Source: an uncultured Oscillospiraceae bacterium
Lineage (GTDB): Bacteria > Bacillota > Clostridia > Oscillospirales > Acutalibacteraceae
NCBI GenBank assembly: GCA_900548545.1
Contig: URKX01000048.1
Location: 1-10,998 of the forward strand
Direction of reading: 5' to 3'
Length of the DNA stretch: 10,998 nucleotides
A program made the position numbers and the translations under genes. Below, one piece after another: positions 1-6,946 of this stretch. The notes below the pieces were generated by a model, which was not told the origin of the DNA, did no database searches, and saw nothing but the letters and a program-made list of their open reading frames with translations. Numbering within the stretch: the stretch's first letter is position 1; the number at the start of each line of letters is the position of its first letter.

Positions 1-203
1 TTGATGTGGAAAGCGAAAACAAAAATCAAAAGGCAAATGCCTGATATCGCAAAAATTATTCCGCAAGTGCCGACTATCACATTGAAAATGTATTCCGGCA
101 AAAACCAGGCATAAATGAACATTCCAGGGACTACGATCACCACAGCTGTTAATGCAATAACTGTTGCGATTTTTATAAGATTAACTTTCGTTTTATTGCT
201 CAT
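1..203 (-). CDS. Partial small membrane protein, function unknown
   Basis: An open frame starts at the ATG at 203 and stays open to the window edge, giving at least 67 residues that begin MSNKTKVNLIKIATV. It shows two hydrophobic stretches, about residues 9-34 and 38-66, with a basic N-terminus (K4, K6, K11), so it looks like an inner-membrane protein with at least two membrane segments. An AAGGTG ribosome site, lying over the end of recD2, sits 6 nt before the ATG. Only 5 nt separate it from the recD2 stop, so the two are probably co-transcribed. By hand count the stretch is about 36% GC (74 of 203), against about 65% in a sampled line of recD2, so it may be a recent arrival or simply a different gene class. 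I do not recognise the family, and the C-terminus is missing. Confidence 0.6.
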   Translation of the reverse strand, partial: MSNKTKVNLIKIATVIALTAVVIVVPGMFIYAWFLPEYIFNVIVGTCGIIFAISGICLLIFVFAFHI

Positions 204-208
204 ACCTT

Positions 209-2434
209 TCACCTTGCTTCCAGCTCTTGGTTTTGTAAAAACCACTTCAAGCCGGTATAACGCTTGGTCTTCCGGTCGTTTTCGATCATGGCGTCGATGA
301 CGCCCCGTCTCCCTACCAGGATCAAAAGCTGCTTGGCGCGGGTGACCCCAGTGTACAGCAAATTCCGGTAACACAGCTGCCGGGGCGGCCCCAACACGGG
401 GATCACCACTGCGGGGAACTCATTCCCCTGGCTCTTGTGGACGGTGACCGCATAGGCGGGTTCCAGCTCTGTGGCGGCGTGCTCAAAGTCGTAGAGCACA
501 TCTTTGTCGTCGATGCGGACGTGGATGGCCCCGCCGGGACGGTCGATCTCCGTGATGACCCCCATATCCCCGTTGAACACCCCCTCGCCGGAGGTGCTGT
601 CATCCTTGATCCAGGGAAGGTTGTAGTCGTTGCGGATCTGCATCACCTTGTCCCCTTCCCGGAAGAGGATGCCGTTTACCTTGGTTTCCTTCTTCGCCTT
701 GGAGGGTGGGTTGATGGCCTCCCGCAGATGCTTGTTCAACTCCACGGTGCCCAGTTCCCCTTTTCGGCCCGGACAGAGCACCTGGATGTCCGTCACGCTG
801 GAATAGCCGTAACTGCGGGGCAGGCGCACGCTGCACAGGGACACAATCAGCTGGGCAGCTTTCCCCGCTTCCTCCTGGGGAAGGAAGAAAAAGTCGCTGT
901 CATGGCGGCGCAGCTCCGGCATTTTCCCCTCAACGATCCGGTGGGCGCTGAGGACGATCAGGCTTTCCATGGATTGGCGGAAGATCTCTTTCAGCTCCAC
1001 GGTGGGGAACAACCCGGAGGCCATCAAGTCCCCCAGCACGTTCCCTGCCCCCACGCTGGGCAGCTGGTCATTATCCCCCACCAGCACCAGCCGGCAGGAG
1101 AAGGGCAAGGCCCGCAGCACGCTTTCAAACAGATAGGAATCCACCATGGACAGCTCGTCGATCACCAGGCAGTCGCACTCCAGGGGATTTCGCTCGTTGC
1201 GGGTGAACACAGGGTTGTCCTGTTCGTCCCAGTCCACCTGGAGCAGCCGGTGGATGGTCTTGGCTTCCTCCCCGGTGAGCTCGCTCATGCGCTTGGCGGC
1301 ACGGCCTGTGGGCGCCGCCAGGTACACCCGCTCCCCCGCTTCTTTCAGCAGGTGGATAATGGCGTTGAGGGTAGTGGTCTTGCCTGTGCCAGGGCCTCCG
1401 GTGAGGATGAGGATGCCCTGTTCCAACGCGGCCCGGATGGCTTCCCGCTGCTTGTCCGCGTACTGGATGCCCCGCTTTTTCTCGATGGCAGCGATTTTCC
1501 CTTCTGCCCCGCCAATGGCGTTGGGCACCATGGAGAGCATGGCCTTCATCCGGGCCGCAATATAAGTTTCGCTGACGTGCTGCTTTTGCAAAAACAGGAA
1601 CTCCCGTCCCCCGAATGTTTCACACACCGTGTGGAACCCCTGGCACAGGGTGTAGATCCCGTCTTGGACCGCCTCGGGGGAAACGCCCAAGATCTGGCTG
1701 GCAGCCTGGGCCAGCTTGTCCAGGGGCAAACAGGTGTGGCCGTTGTTCAAGTTATGGCGCAGCACATAGAGGATCCCTGCCTGGACACGGCCCAGGTCAT
1801 CGGGGGATTTCTCCATGGACTCCGCAATGGCATCGGCGATTTCAAAGCTGATATCCATGCCCTCGCCGCACAGGCAATAGGGGTCTTCCTGGATGCAGGC
1901 GATAGACGCCTCTCCAAACTGCTTCCACACCAGCACAGTCTGCTCCGGACGGACGCCGTAAGCCCCCAGGAACATCATCAGCTCCCGGATGCCGTAAACC
2001 CGCTTCAGTTCCCCGCCGATCTCCTGGGCCTTCTCCAAGGTGATCCCCTTGATTTGGGACAGACGCTGGGGGTCATTTTCCATCACCTCCAGGGCTTTCT
2101 CCCCAAAGGTCTGGATAATCCGCTGCGCCATAGCCGGGCCCACGCCCTTTACTGCCCCCGAGGAAAGGTACTTGAGTATGGCGGCGGTAGTGGCAGGCCG
2201 GGCCCGCTCAAAGGTTTCCGCCTTGAACTGGTCCCCAAAGGAGGGGTGGCTCTGCCAGGTGCCATACACCCGCAGCTCTTCCCCCTCGCTGACAAAGGGG
2301 AAAGCACCCACCACGGTGACCATCCCCCCTTCTGTGGCCAAGTCCAGCACGGTATATTGGTTTTTATCGTTGTGGTATGTAACCCGGTCCACCGAGCCGC
2401 AAAGCTCTAAAAGGGCGCTCTTTTCTTCCGCCAA
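209..2434 (-). CDS. recD2: RecD2-type ATP-dependent DNA helicase
   Basis: A 741-residue superfamily 1B helicase of the RecD2 (RecD/TraA) type, which unwinds DNA 5' to 3' without RecBC partners and acts in DNA repair and replication-fork maintenance. Visible parts are an N-terminal OB-like region (about 10-75), helix-hairpin-helix repeats (about 85-140), Walker A GGPGTGKT (346-353), Walker B/motif II IDELSMVD (425-432), motif III GDNDQLPSVGAG (453-464), motif IV EIFRQ (483-487), and C-terminal VTVHKSQGNEF (663-673) and YTGVTRAK (694-701), typical of the UvrD_C_2 region. The length fits the family. The start is TTG: an in-frame TGA lies three codons upstream, no ATG or GTG occurs before the conserved N-terminus, and GGTGA (2441-2445) lies 6 nt before the TTG. 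It follows the small membrane gene after 20 nt, and a further small membrane gene begins 5 nt after its stop. Confidence 0.95.
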   Translation of the reverse strand: MAEEKSALLELCGSVDRVTYHNDKNQYTVLDLATEGGMVTVVGAFPFVSEGEELRVYGTWQSHPSFGDQFKAETFERARPATTAAILKYLSSGAVKGVGPAMAQRIIQTFGEKALEVMENDPQRLSQIKGITLEKAQEIGGELKRVYGIRELMMFLGAYGVRPEQTVLVWKQFGEASIACIQEDPYCLCGEGMDISFEIADAIAESMEKSPDDLGRVQAGILYVLRHNLNNGHTCLPLDKLAQAASQILGVSPEAVQDGIYTLCQGFHTVCETFGGREFLFLQKQHVSETYIAARMKAMLSMVPNAIGGAEGKIAAIEKKRGIQYADKQREAIRAALEQGILILTGGPGTGKTTTLNAIIHLLKEAGERVYLAAPTGRAAKRMSELTGEEAKTIHRLLQVDWDEQDNPVFTRNERNPLECDCLVIDELSMVDSYLFESVLRALPFSCRLVLVGDNDQLPSVGAGNVLGDLMASGLFPTVELKEIFRQSMESLIVLSAHRIVEGKMPELRRHDSDFFFLPQEEAGKAAQLIVSLCSVRLPRSYGYSSVTDIQVLCPGRKGELGTVELNKHLREAINPPSKAKKETKVNGILFREGDKVMQIRNDYNLPWIKDDSTSGEGVFNGDMGVITEIDRPGGAIHVRIDDKDVLYDFEHAATELEPAYAVTVHKSQGNEFPAVVIPVLGPPRQLCYRNLLYTGVTRAKQLLILVGRRGVIDAMIENDRKTKRYTGLKWFLQNQELEAR

Positions 2435-2454
2435 AGCACTTCACCGTCATCTCG

Positions 2455-2793
2455 TCAAATTTCATCGTCCATTATATGATACACCAGATCGTCCCGTTTG
2501 CAAAGGGACAGTTGGGGATACCGCCGCTCCAAAATCTTGCAGATAGCCTGGGCTTGGGGGTCTTCCTCCCGAGGCAGGCACAGCAACCGGCCCCCCGGCC
2601 AATCCATCCACTTCAGGCGGGCTATCCCAGCCCGGATGAGCTGCTCGCAGTCCTCCCCGTTTTCCGGCACCACCACCAGGACGCCCTTGCCGGGGCTCTG
2701 GGGCCGCAGCAGCCAGAACACCAGCATCCGCACCGCCTCTACCAATCCCAAAACGGCCAAAACTACCACTGCGCCTTCCAACAACAGCTCCAT
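2455..2793 (-). CDS. Small membrane-anchored protein of unknown function
   Basis: A 112-residue protein starting MELLLEGAVVVLAVLGLVEA. The chosen ATG at 2793 has a good GGAGG site 8 nt upstream; the frame is open further upstream, but those codons run through the metK terminator. Residues about 5-34 form one hydrophobic segment, followed by a short linker rich in P, G and K and a soluble domain of about 75 residues. That domain has a VLVVVP strand, an acidic NGEDCEQL helix, a WMDWPGGRLLCLP stretch and a C-terminal helix-rich part ending in DDEI. No catalytic motif is evident to me. It lies between the metK terminator and recD2, 20 nt before recD2, so it is probably the first gene of the recD2 operon. 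I see no clear promoter in front of it. The family is unknown to me; a role linked to recD2 is only a guess from position. Confidence 0.75.
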   Translation of the reverse strand: MELLLEGAVVVLAVLGLVEAVRMLVFWLLRPQSPGKGVLVVVPENGEDCEQLIRAGIARLKWMDWPGGRLLCLPREEDPQAQAICKILERRYPQLSLCKRDDLVYHIMDDEI

Positions 2794-2847
2794 ACACGCC
2801 ACCTCCCACTGCCATACTATGCCCATGGGAAGGAAGGAGTGCGCCAC

Positions 2848-2881
2848 AAAAAAGGGCTGCCGCATTGCTGCAGCAGCCCTT
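2848..2881 (-). terminator. Intrinsic terminator after metK
   Basis: On the minus strand AAGGGCTGC (2873-2881) pairs with GCAGCCCTT (2852-2860), with three further pairs inside after one mismatch, and the stem runs directly into a T6 tract (2848-2853). It lies about 50 nt after the metK stop and should separate metK from the recD2 operon. Confidence 0.85.
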
Positions 2882-2932
2882 GGAAGGCCCGGTGCGTCGC
2901 CCAGCCGCCGTTTCCCGGCGCAGGTTATGCTT

Positions 2933-4117
2933 TTACTGGTTTTCCACCGCCCGGAGCAGGGCCTCAGTGCGGTTGGTCTTCTCCCACGGGACACCCAAGT
3001 CCTCCCGGCCCATGTGGCCGTAGGCAGCCACCTGGCGGTAGATGGGCCGGCGCAGGTCTAGCTCTTTGATGATGGCTGTAGGCCGCAGGTCGAACACCTG
3101 CTGCACCGCCTGGGACAGGCACTCATCGGAAACCGTGCCTGTGCCAAAGGTGTCCACCATGATGGACACAGGATGGGCCACGCCGATGGCATAGGCCAGT
3201 TCGATCTCGCAGCGGCGGGCAAGGCCGGCAGCTACGATATTCTTGGCCACCCAGCGGGCCGCGTAGGCAGCGGAGCGGTCCACCTTGGTGGGGTCTTTCC
3301 CGGAGAAGGCACCGCCGCCGTGGCGGCCATAACCGCCGTAGGTGTCCACAATGATCTTCCGGCCGGTGAGGCCGCTATCGCCCACGGGGCCGCCAATGAC
3401 AAACCGGCCAGTGGGGTTGATATAGATGCGGGTGTCCTCGTCCATTAGCTGGGCAGGGACCACCGGGTCGATCACCCACTTGCACAGGTCGGCTTTCAGC
3501 AGGGCCATATTCACGTCCTCGTCGTGCTGCGTGGAGATGACAATGGCGTCCACACGCTTCACCTGGTCGCCGTCGTACTCCACGGTGACTTGCGTTTTGC
3601 CGTCGGGCCGGAGGTATTTTAAGGTCCCGTCCTTGCGGACCTTGGCCAGCTGCTTGGCCAGCTTGTGGGCAAGGGAAATGGCCAAAGGCATCAATTCCGG
3701 GGTTTCGTCGCAGGCAAAGCCGAACATCATGCCTTGGTCACCAGCTCCGGTGAGGCTGTTCTCATCGGTTTCGCCGTTTTTGGCTTCCAATGACTGGTTG
3801 ACACCCATGGCAATGTCTGGGGACTGGGTGTCGATGGAGGTAAGCACGCCGCAGGTGTTGCCGTCAAAGCCGCATTTGGGGTCATCATAGCCGATGTCCT
3901 TCACCACCTGGCGGACAACGGCAGGAATATCCACATAACAAGAGGTGGTGATCTCCCCCATCACATGGATGACACCCGTGGTGGCAGTGGTTTCACAAGC
4001 CACATGGGCTTCGGGATCCTGCTCCAAGATCGCGTCCAGCACAGCGTCGGAGATCTGGTCGCAAACTTTGTCAGGATGCCCCTCGGTCACAGATTCGGAA
4101 GTAAACAGTTTTGTCAT
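2933..4117 (-). CDS. metK: S-adenosylmethionine synthetase
   Basis: Makes S-adenosylmethionine from methionine and ATP in the cytosol, supplying methyl groups for the cell. The 394-residue product has the usual family length and signatures: HPDK near the N-terminus (14-17), the GAGDQG signature (124-129) and the phosphate-loop GGGAFSGKD (267-275), with DKVDRSAAY-like sequence following (KVDRSAAY, 278-285). I chose the ATG at 4117 (MTKLFTSESV) because the family starts there and AAAGGGG lies about 9 nt upstream; a longer in-frame start at 4141 would add eight unlikely residues. The gene stands alone between a SAM-I riboswitch with its own consensus promoter and an intrinsic terminator, so it is expected to be shut off when SAM is plentiful. 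No damaged residue was seen. Confidence 0.98.
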   Translation of the reverse strand: MTKLFTSESVTEGHPDKVCDQISDAVLDAILEQDPEAHVACETTATTGVIHVMGEITTSCYVDIPAVVRQVVKDIGYDDPKCGFDGNTCGVLTSIDTQSPDIAMGVNQSLEAKNGETDENSLTGAGDQGMMFGFACDETPELMPLAISLAHKLAKQLAKVRKDGTLKYLRPDGKTQVTVEYDGDQVKRVDAIVISTQHDEDVNMALLKADLCKWVIDPVVPAQLMDEDTRIYINPTGRFVIGGPVGDSGLTGRKIIVDTYGGYGRHGGGAFSGKDPTKVDRSAAYAARWVAKNIVAAGLARRCEIELAYAIGVAHPVSIMVDTFGTGTVSDECLSQAVQQVFDLRPTAIIKELDLRRPIYRQVAAYGHMGREDLGVPWEKTNRTEALLRAVENQ

Positions 4118-4164
4118 CACAATTCCCCTTTCGTAAGTCATATTCCCATCAAGTTCGATTCCTT

Positions 4165-4200
4165 AAAAAGAAAAGGACCGCTCGAAAAACGAGGGTCCTT
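4165..4200 (-). terminator. SAM riboswitch expression-platform terminator
   Basis: On the minus strand AAGGACCCTCG (4190-4200) pairs with CGAGCGGTCCTT (4173-4184) around a five-T loop, with one bulged G, followed by a T-rich run TTCTTTTT (4165-4172). Its 5' arm overlaps the antiterminator partner CCTCGT (4189-4194), as expected for a transcription-attenuating S-box. Confidence 0.9.
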
Positions 4201-4208
4201 ATGGTTAC

Positions 4209-4322
4209 CTCATCTTCCGGTGTTTCACCGCAGGAATTGGCACCTTTTGGGAGAACGCATTTCCGTCCTCTCCCTAGGTTGCCGGGCATCGCAGGGCCTG
4301 TCCCTCCGCCTCTCTTGATAAG
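4209..4322 (-). promoter_or_regulatory. SAM-I (S-box) riboswitch aptamer
   Basis: The minus strand carries the S-box signature: CTTATCAAGAGAGG at the 5' end, GGAGGGACAGGCCCTGCGA then GCCCGGCAACC in the core. P1 is CUUAUC (4317-4322) with GAUGAG (4209-4214), six pairs including one G-U. AUGAGG (4208-4213) can instead pair with CCUCGU (4189-4194) to form an antiterminator that breaks the terminator at 4173-4200. So bound SAM should favour P1 and termination, giving feedback repression of metK. The family and mechanism are established; the pairings were drawn by hand. Confidence 0.96.
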
Positions 4323-4347
4323 GAAATATTCATTTATTCAAGGAAAA

Positions 4348-4376
4348 ATTATAACAGCTTGTCCACCATTTGTCAA
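4348..4376 (-). promoter_or_regulatory. Consensus sigma-A promoter of the metK riboswitch
   Basis: TTGACA (4371-4376) and TATAAT (4348-4353) on the minus strand are separated by exactly 17 nt, a perfect match to the housekeeping consensus. Transcription should start near 4341, about 20 nt before the riboswitch, giving a leader of about 225 nt before the metK ATG. Confidence 0.92.
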
Positions 4377-4391
4377 CAGGGGAATTGTGGA

Positions 4392-5480
4392 TCATAAAGT
4401 TTGCCTTTTCCCGGAGAAACTGCTAGCAGCAATCCCCAAAGCTGGTGGGAGCATCCCACACAGAAAGCTGCTTGCGGGCCACAGGCTCCTGGCCCAGGGC
4501 AGGGGGACCATTAAAGCGCCCAAGCCCGCGCTGAGGAGAAACGCCCCGCCAAACAAAGGCAGCAGGAGCCACTTCTCCGGAACAGGACCGCGTTTCCCCT
4601 GCCAGGAGGGCGAAGCACCCAAAGAAACACCCGCAGCAAGGGCTGCCACCGCCCCCAGCAGGCAGTGGACAAAGGACAGCAGCTCCCCCATCCCCTGACT
4701 GACGGAATGCGGAGATCTCCACCACCCCTATGGGAAGAACCAGCTGCGCAAACACTGCCATCCACTCCAATAAGGGGACACTGAACAGTGCCACAGCGGT
4801 AATTCCCCACACCAGGCCAAAGGTCCACAAAGGGCGGTAACGGCCGTTGGGGTCAGCTCTGCGGGCTCTCCCCCAGCGGATGACAGAACCAAGACACATC
4901 CCCTGCATGGCGTAAACCATCCCATAGGCGATGTACTCCCACTCCGGCAGACGGATATTTCCAGTGGAGAGCATATTGCCAAGGAAAAGGTGCCGTAGGG
5001 CATGAGCATGAATCCTACGCCAAAATAGAGGAGCATCCCCCATTGGCGCTCCTTCCAGGAGGCGTCCAGGCCCATAAGCAGGCTCACCACAAAGGTGCTC
5101 AGGGGCAACACACCATAGAGCACTAAAATACTGAACCCCATAGCATCGGAACCGCCTCCCAGCCAGAACACCGCCACACACACTGCCCAGATCACCAGAA
5201 AAGACAGGTTTTGCACCAGCTTACCTAAACGCTGGCGGCTTTTCACCGTATTGGTGGCCTCATCAATGTGGCGGAGCATTTTCTCATCCCCCTTCAACAG
5301 TTCGTCTAGGCTGACCTGGTATAAATTGCTCAGGGAAATCACGCTGAGCACATCCGGCAGGGACTTCCCGGTTTCCCAATTGGAAATGGTCTGCCGGCTG
5401 ACATGAATGGCCTCCCCCACTTGCTCCTGGGTGAAACCAGTGCGTTGGCGGGCCGCCCGCAACTTGCTTCCAATCTCCAT
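4392..5480 (-). pseudogene. Frameshifted XRE-type regulator with membrane domain
   Basis: The N-terminal part, from ATG 5480 (MEIGSKLRAARQRTGFTQEQ), is an XRE/Cro-like helix-turn-helix domain (about residues 5-60, with VSRQTISNWETGKSLP as recognition region), followed by membrane segments. The reading frame then breaks near 4985-4988 (A4 run; one base missing) and continues in a second frame with sequence such as GNMLSTGNIRLPEWEYIAYG. It breaks again near 4685-4695 (C5 and C4 runs; one base too many) and continues in a third frame from GELLSFVHCLLGAVAALAAG to the stop at 4392. Joined, the product would be about 360 residues with roughly eight or nine hydrophobic segments: a membrane-linked XRE protein. 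The ATG has GGAGG 7 nt upstream; a GTG at 5486 abuts that site and is unlikely. As written, translation ends in a 250-residue product with a scrambled tail. Both breaks lie in short homopolymers, so sequencing error is a real alternative to gene decay. Confidence 0.75.
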
Positions 5481-5503
5481 GGGCACTCCTCCTTTCTGGC
5501 TTT

Positions 5504-5532
5504 ATGATAAGGGATCGGCAGAAAAATGTCCA
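5504..5532 (-). promoter_or_regulatory. Sigma-A promoter of the XRE gene
   Basis: Minus-strand TGGACA (5527-5532) and TATCAT (5504-5509) are 17 nt apart. Transcription would start near 5497, giving a very short leader that begins almost at the AAAGGAGG ribosome site (5489-5496). Confidence 0.7.
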
Positions 5533-5554
5533 GCAAAGAACACGGGAATGGGGC

Positions 5555-5590
5555 ATTTACCCATGTCAAAAGTCTTTGACGTGGGTAAAT
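5555..5590. repeat. 16-bp inverted repeat, possible operator
   Basis: Arms 5555-5570 (atttacccatgtcaaa) and 5575-5590 (tttgacgtgggtaaat) are inverted copies with a single mismatch and a 4-nt centre (agtc). It lies between the tuf terminator and the XRE promoter, about 23 nt upstream of the -35 box. No T-run follows on either strand, so it is not an intrinsic terminator. An operator for the adjacent XRE protein is a reasonable guess, not shown. Confidence 0.6.
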
Positions 5591-5596
5591 AGGCGC

Positions 5597-5624
5597 AAAA
5601 AAGCCGTCCTCGAAAGGACGGCTT
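5597..5624 (-). terminator. Intrinsic terminator of tuf / str operon
   Basis: A perfect 10-bp stem, AAGCCGTCCT (5615-5624) with AGGACGGCTT (5601-5610), closes a TTCG tetraloop and runs into a T6 tract (5597-5602) on the minus strand. It lies 23 nt after the tuf stop codon. Confidence 0.95.
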
Positions 5625-5647
5625 CTCTGTTTAAGTTTTATCGAAAC

Positions 5648-6850
5648 TTAAGCGTTGATAGCGGTAACAACGCCGGAGCCAACGGTACGGCCGCCTTCAC
5701 GGATAGCGAAACGCAGGCCCTCTTCGATGGCGATGGGGGTGATCAGCTCAACGTCCATCACGACGTTATCGCCAGGCATGCACATCTCGGTGCCCTCGGG
5801 CAGGGAGATAACGCCGGTCACGTCGGTGGTACGGAAATAGAACTGAGGACGATAGTTGTTGAAGAAGGGAGTATGACGGCCGCCTTCATCCTTGGTCAGG
5901 ACGTAAACCTGGCCCTTGAACTTGGTGTGGGGATGAATGGTGCCGGGCTTGGCCAGAACCTGGCCGCGCTCGATGTCGGTTCTCTGGATACCACGCAGCA
6001 GAACGCCGATGTTATCGCCAGCCTCAGCGAAGTCCAGCAGCTTACGGAACATCTCGATGCCGGTAACAACAGACTTGCGGGTCTCCTCGGTCAAGCCAAC
6101 AATTTCAACTTCCTCGCTCATCTTCAGCTGGCCACGCTCCACACGGCCAGTGGCCACGGTGCCGCGGCCAGTGATGGTGAACACGTCCTCAACGGGCATC
6201 AGGAAGGGCTGGTCAGCCTTGCGCTCGGGAGTGGGGATATACTCGTCAACAGCAGCCATGAGCTCCAGGATGGGAGCATACTCAGGAGCATTGATATCGG
6301 TAGAAGTGCTCTCCAAAGCAGCCAGAGCGGAACCCTTGATAATGGGGGTATCATCGCCGGGGAACTCATACTCATTGAGCAGGTCGCGGACTTCCATCTC
6401 AACCAGTTCCAGCAGTTCGGGATCGTCCACCTGATCACACTTGTTCATGAACACGACGATATAAGGCACGCCCACCTGACGGGACAGCAGGATGTGCTCG
6501 CGGGTCTGAGGCATGGGGCCGTCAGCAGCAGACACAACCAGGATAGCGCCGTCCATCTGAGCGGCACCGGTGATCATGTTCTTCACGTAGTCGGCGTGTC
6601 CGGGGCAGTCCACGTGAGCGTAGTGACGGTTGTCAGTCTGATACTCAACGTGAGAGGTGTTGATGGTAATGCCGCGCTCACGCTCTTCAGGGGCCTTATC
6701 AATGTTGGCGTAATCCATGAAAGCGGCGTCGCCCTTCATGGCCAGAACCTTGGTGATAGCAGCGGTCAGAGTGGTCTTACCGTGGTCAACGTGGCCAATG
6801 GTGCCAATGTTAACGTGCGGTTTGTTTCTTTCGAATTTTTCCTTTGCCAT
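5648..6850 (-). CDS. tuf: Elongation factor Tu
   Basis: EF-Tu, the GTPase that brings aminoacyl-tRNA to the ribosomal A site. The 400-residue product is of usual length and begins MAKEKFERNKPHVNIGTIGH. All GTPase motifs are present: G1 GHVDHGKT (19-26), G2 RGITI (59-63), G3 DCPGH (81-85), G4 NKCD (136-139) and G5 SAL (174-176), and the two C-terminal beta-barrel domains are complete (ending GGRTVGSGVVTAINA). The ATG at 6850 follows AAAAGGAGG by 8 nt. It is the last gene of the str cluster, 96 nt after fusA, and appears to have its own promoter, which would allow higher output than the upstream genes. A strong terminator follows. No residue change at known kirromycin-contact positions was noticed. 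Confidence 0.98.
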   Translation of the reverse strand: MAKEKFERNKPHVNIGTIGHVDHGKTTLTAAITKVLAMKGDAAFMDYANIDKAPEERERGITINTSHVEYQTDNRHYAHVDCPGHADYVKNMITGAAQMDGAILVVSAADGPMPQTREHILLSRQVGVPYIVVFMNKCDQVDDPELLELVEMEVRDLLNEYEFPGDDTPIIKGSALAALESTSTDINAPEYAPILELMAAVDEYIPTPERKADQPFLMPVEDVFTITGRGTVATGRVERGQLKMSEEVEIVGLTEETRKSVVTGIEMFRKLLDFAEAGDNIGVLLRGIQRTDIERGQVLAKPGTIHPHTKFKGQVYVLTKDEGGRHTPFFNNYRPQFYFRTTDVTGVISLPEGTEMCMPGDNVVMDVELITPIAIEEGLRFAIREGGRTVGSGVVTAINA

Positions 6851-6903
6851 TGGGATTTCCTCCTTTTATTTGCAAGAAAAGATATTCCGGCTTTATAAAT
6901 TTC

Positions 6904-6932
6904 ATTTTAACAAGGAAGCACTAAAAAAGCAA
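6904..6932 (-). promoter_or_regulatory. Probable tuf promoter
   Basis: In the fusA-tuf gap the minus strand has TTGCTT (6927-6932), a 17-nt spacer and TAAAAT (6904-6909). Start would be near 6897, giving a leader of about 47 nt. A second, tuf-only promoter inside a str operon is a known arrangement. Confidence 0.6.
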
Positions 6933-6946
6933 GTGTAATTTCTCAC

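Noticed and set aside
437..2410. 657-codon open frame on the plus strand opposite recD2
   Set aside because: It mirrors recD2 codons, encodes a low-complexity His/Gly/Gln-rich product with no family signs, and results from GC-biased third positions.
2794..2850. Promoter for the small gene/recD2 operon
   Set aside because: TAGTAT-like boxes exist but none is paired with a credible -35 at proper spacing; transcription source is left open.
4685..4988. Programmed ribosomal frameshifting in the XRE gene
   Set aside because: Two shifts in opposite directions would be needed and neither site has a proper in-frame slippery heptamer; indels in homopolymers explain it better.
5555..5590. Second tuf terminator
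   Set aside because: The inverted repeat is followed by GCCCC on the minus strand and AGGCGC on the plus strand, not by a T-run.
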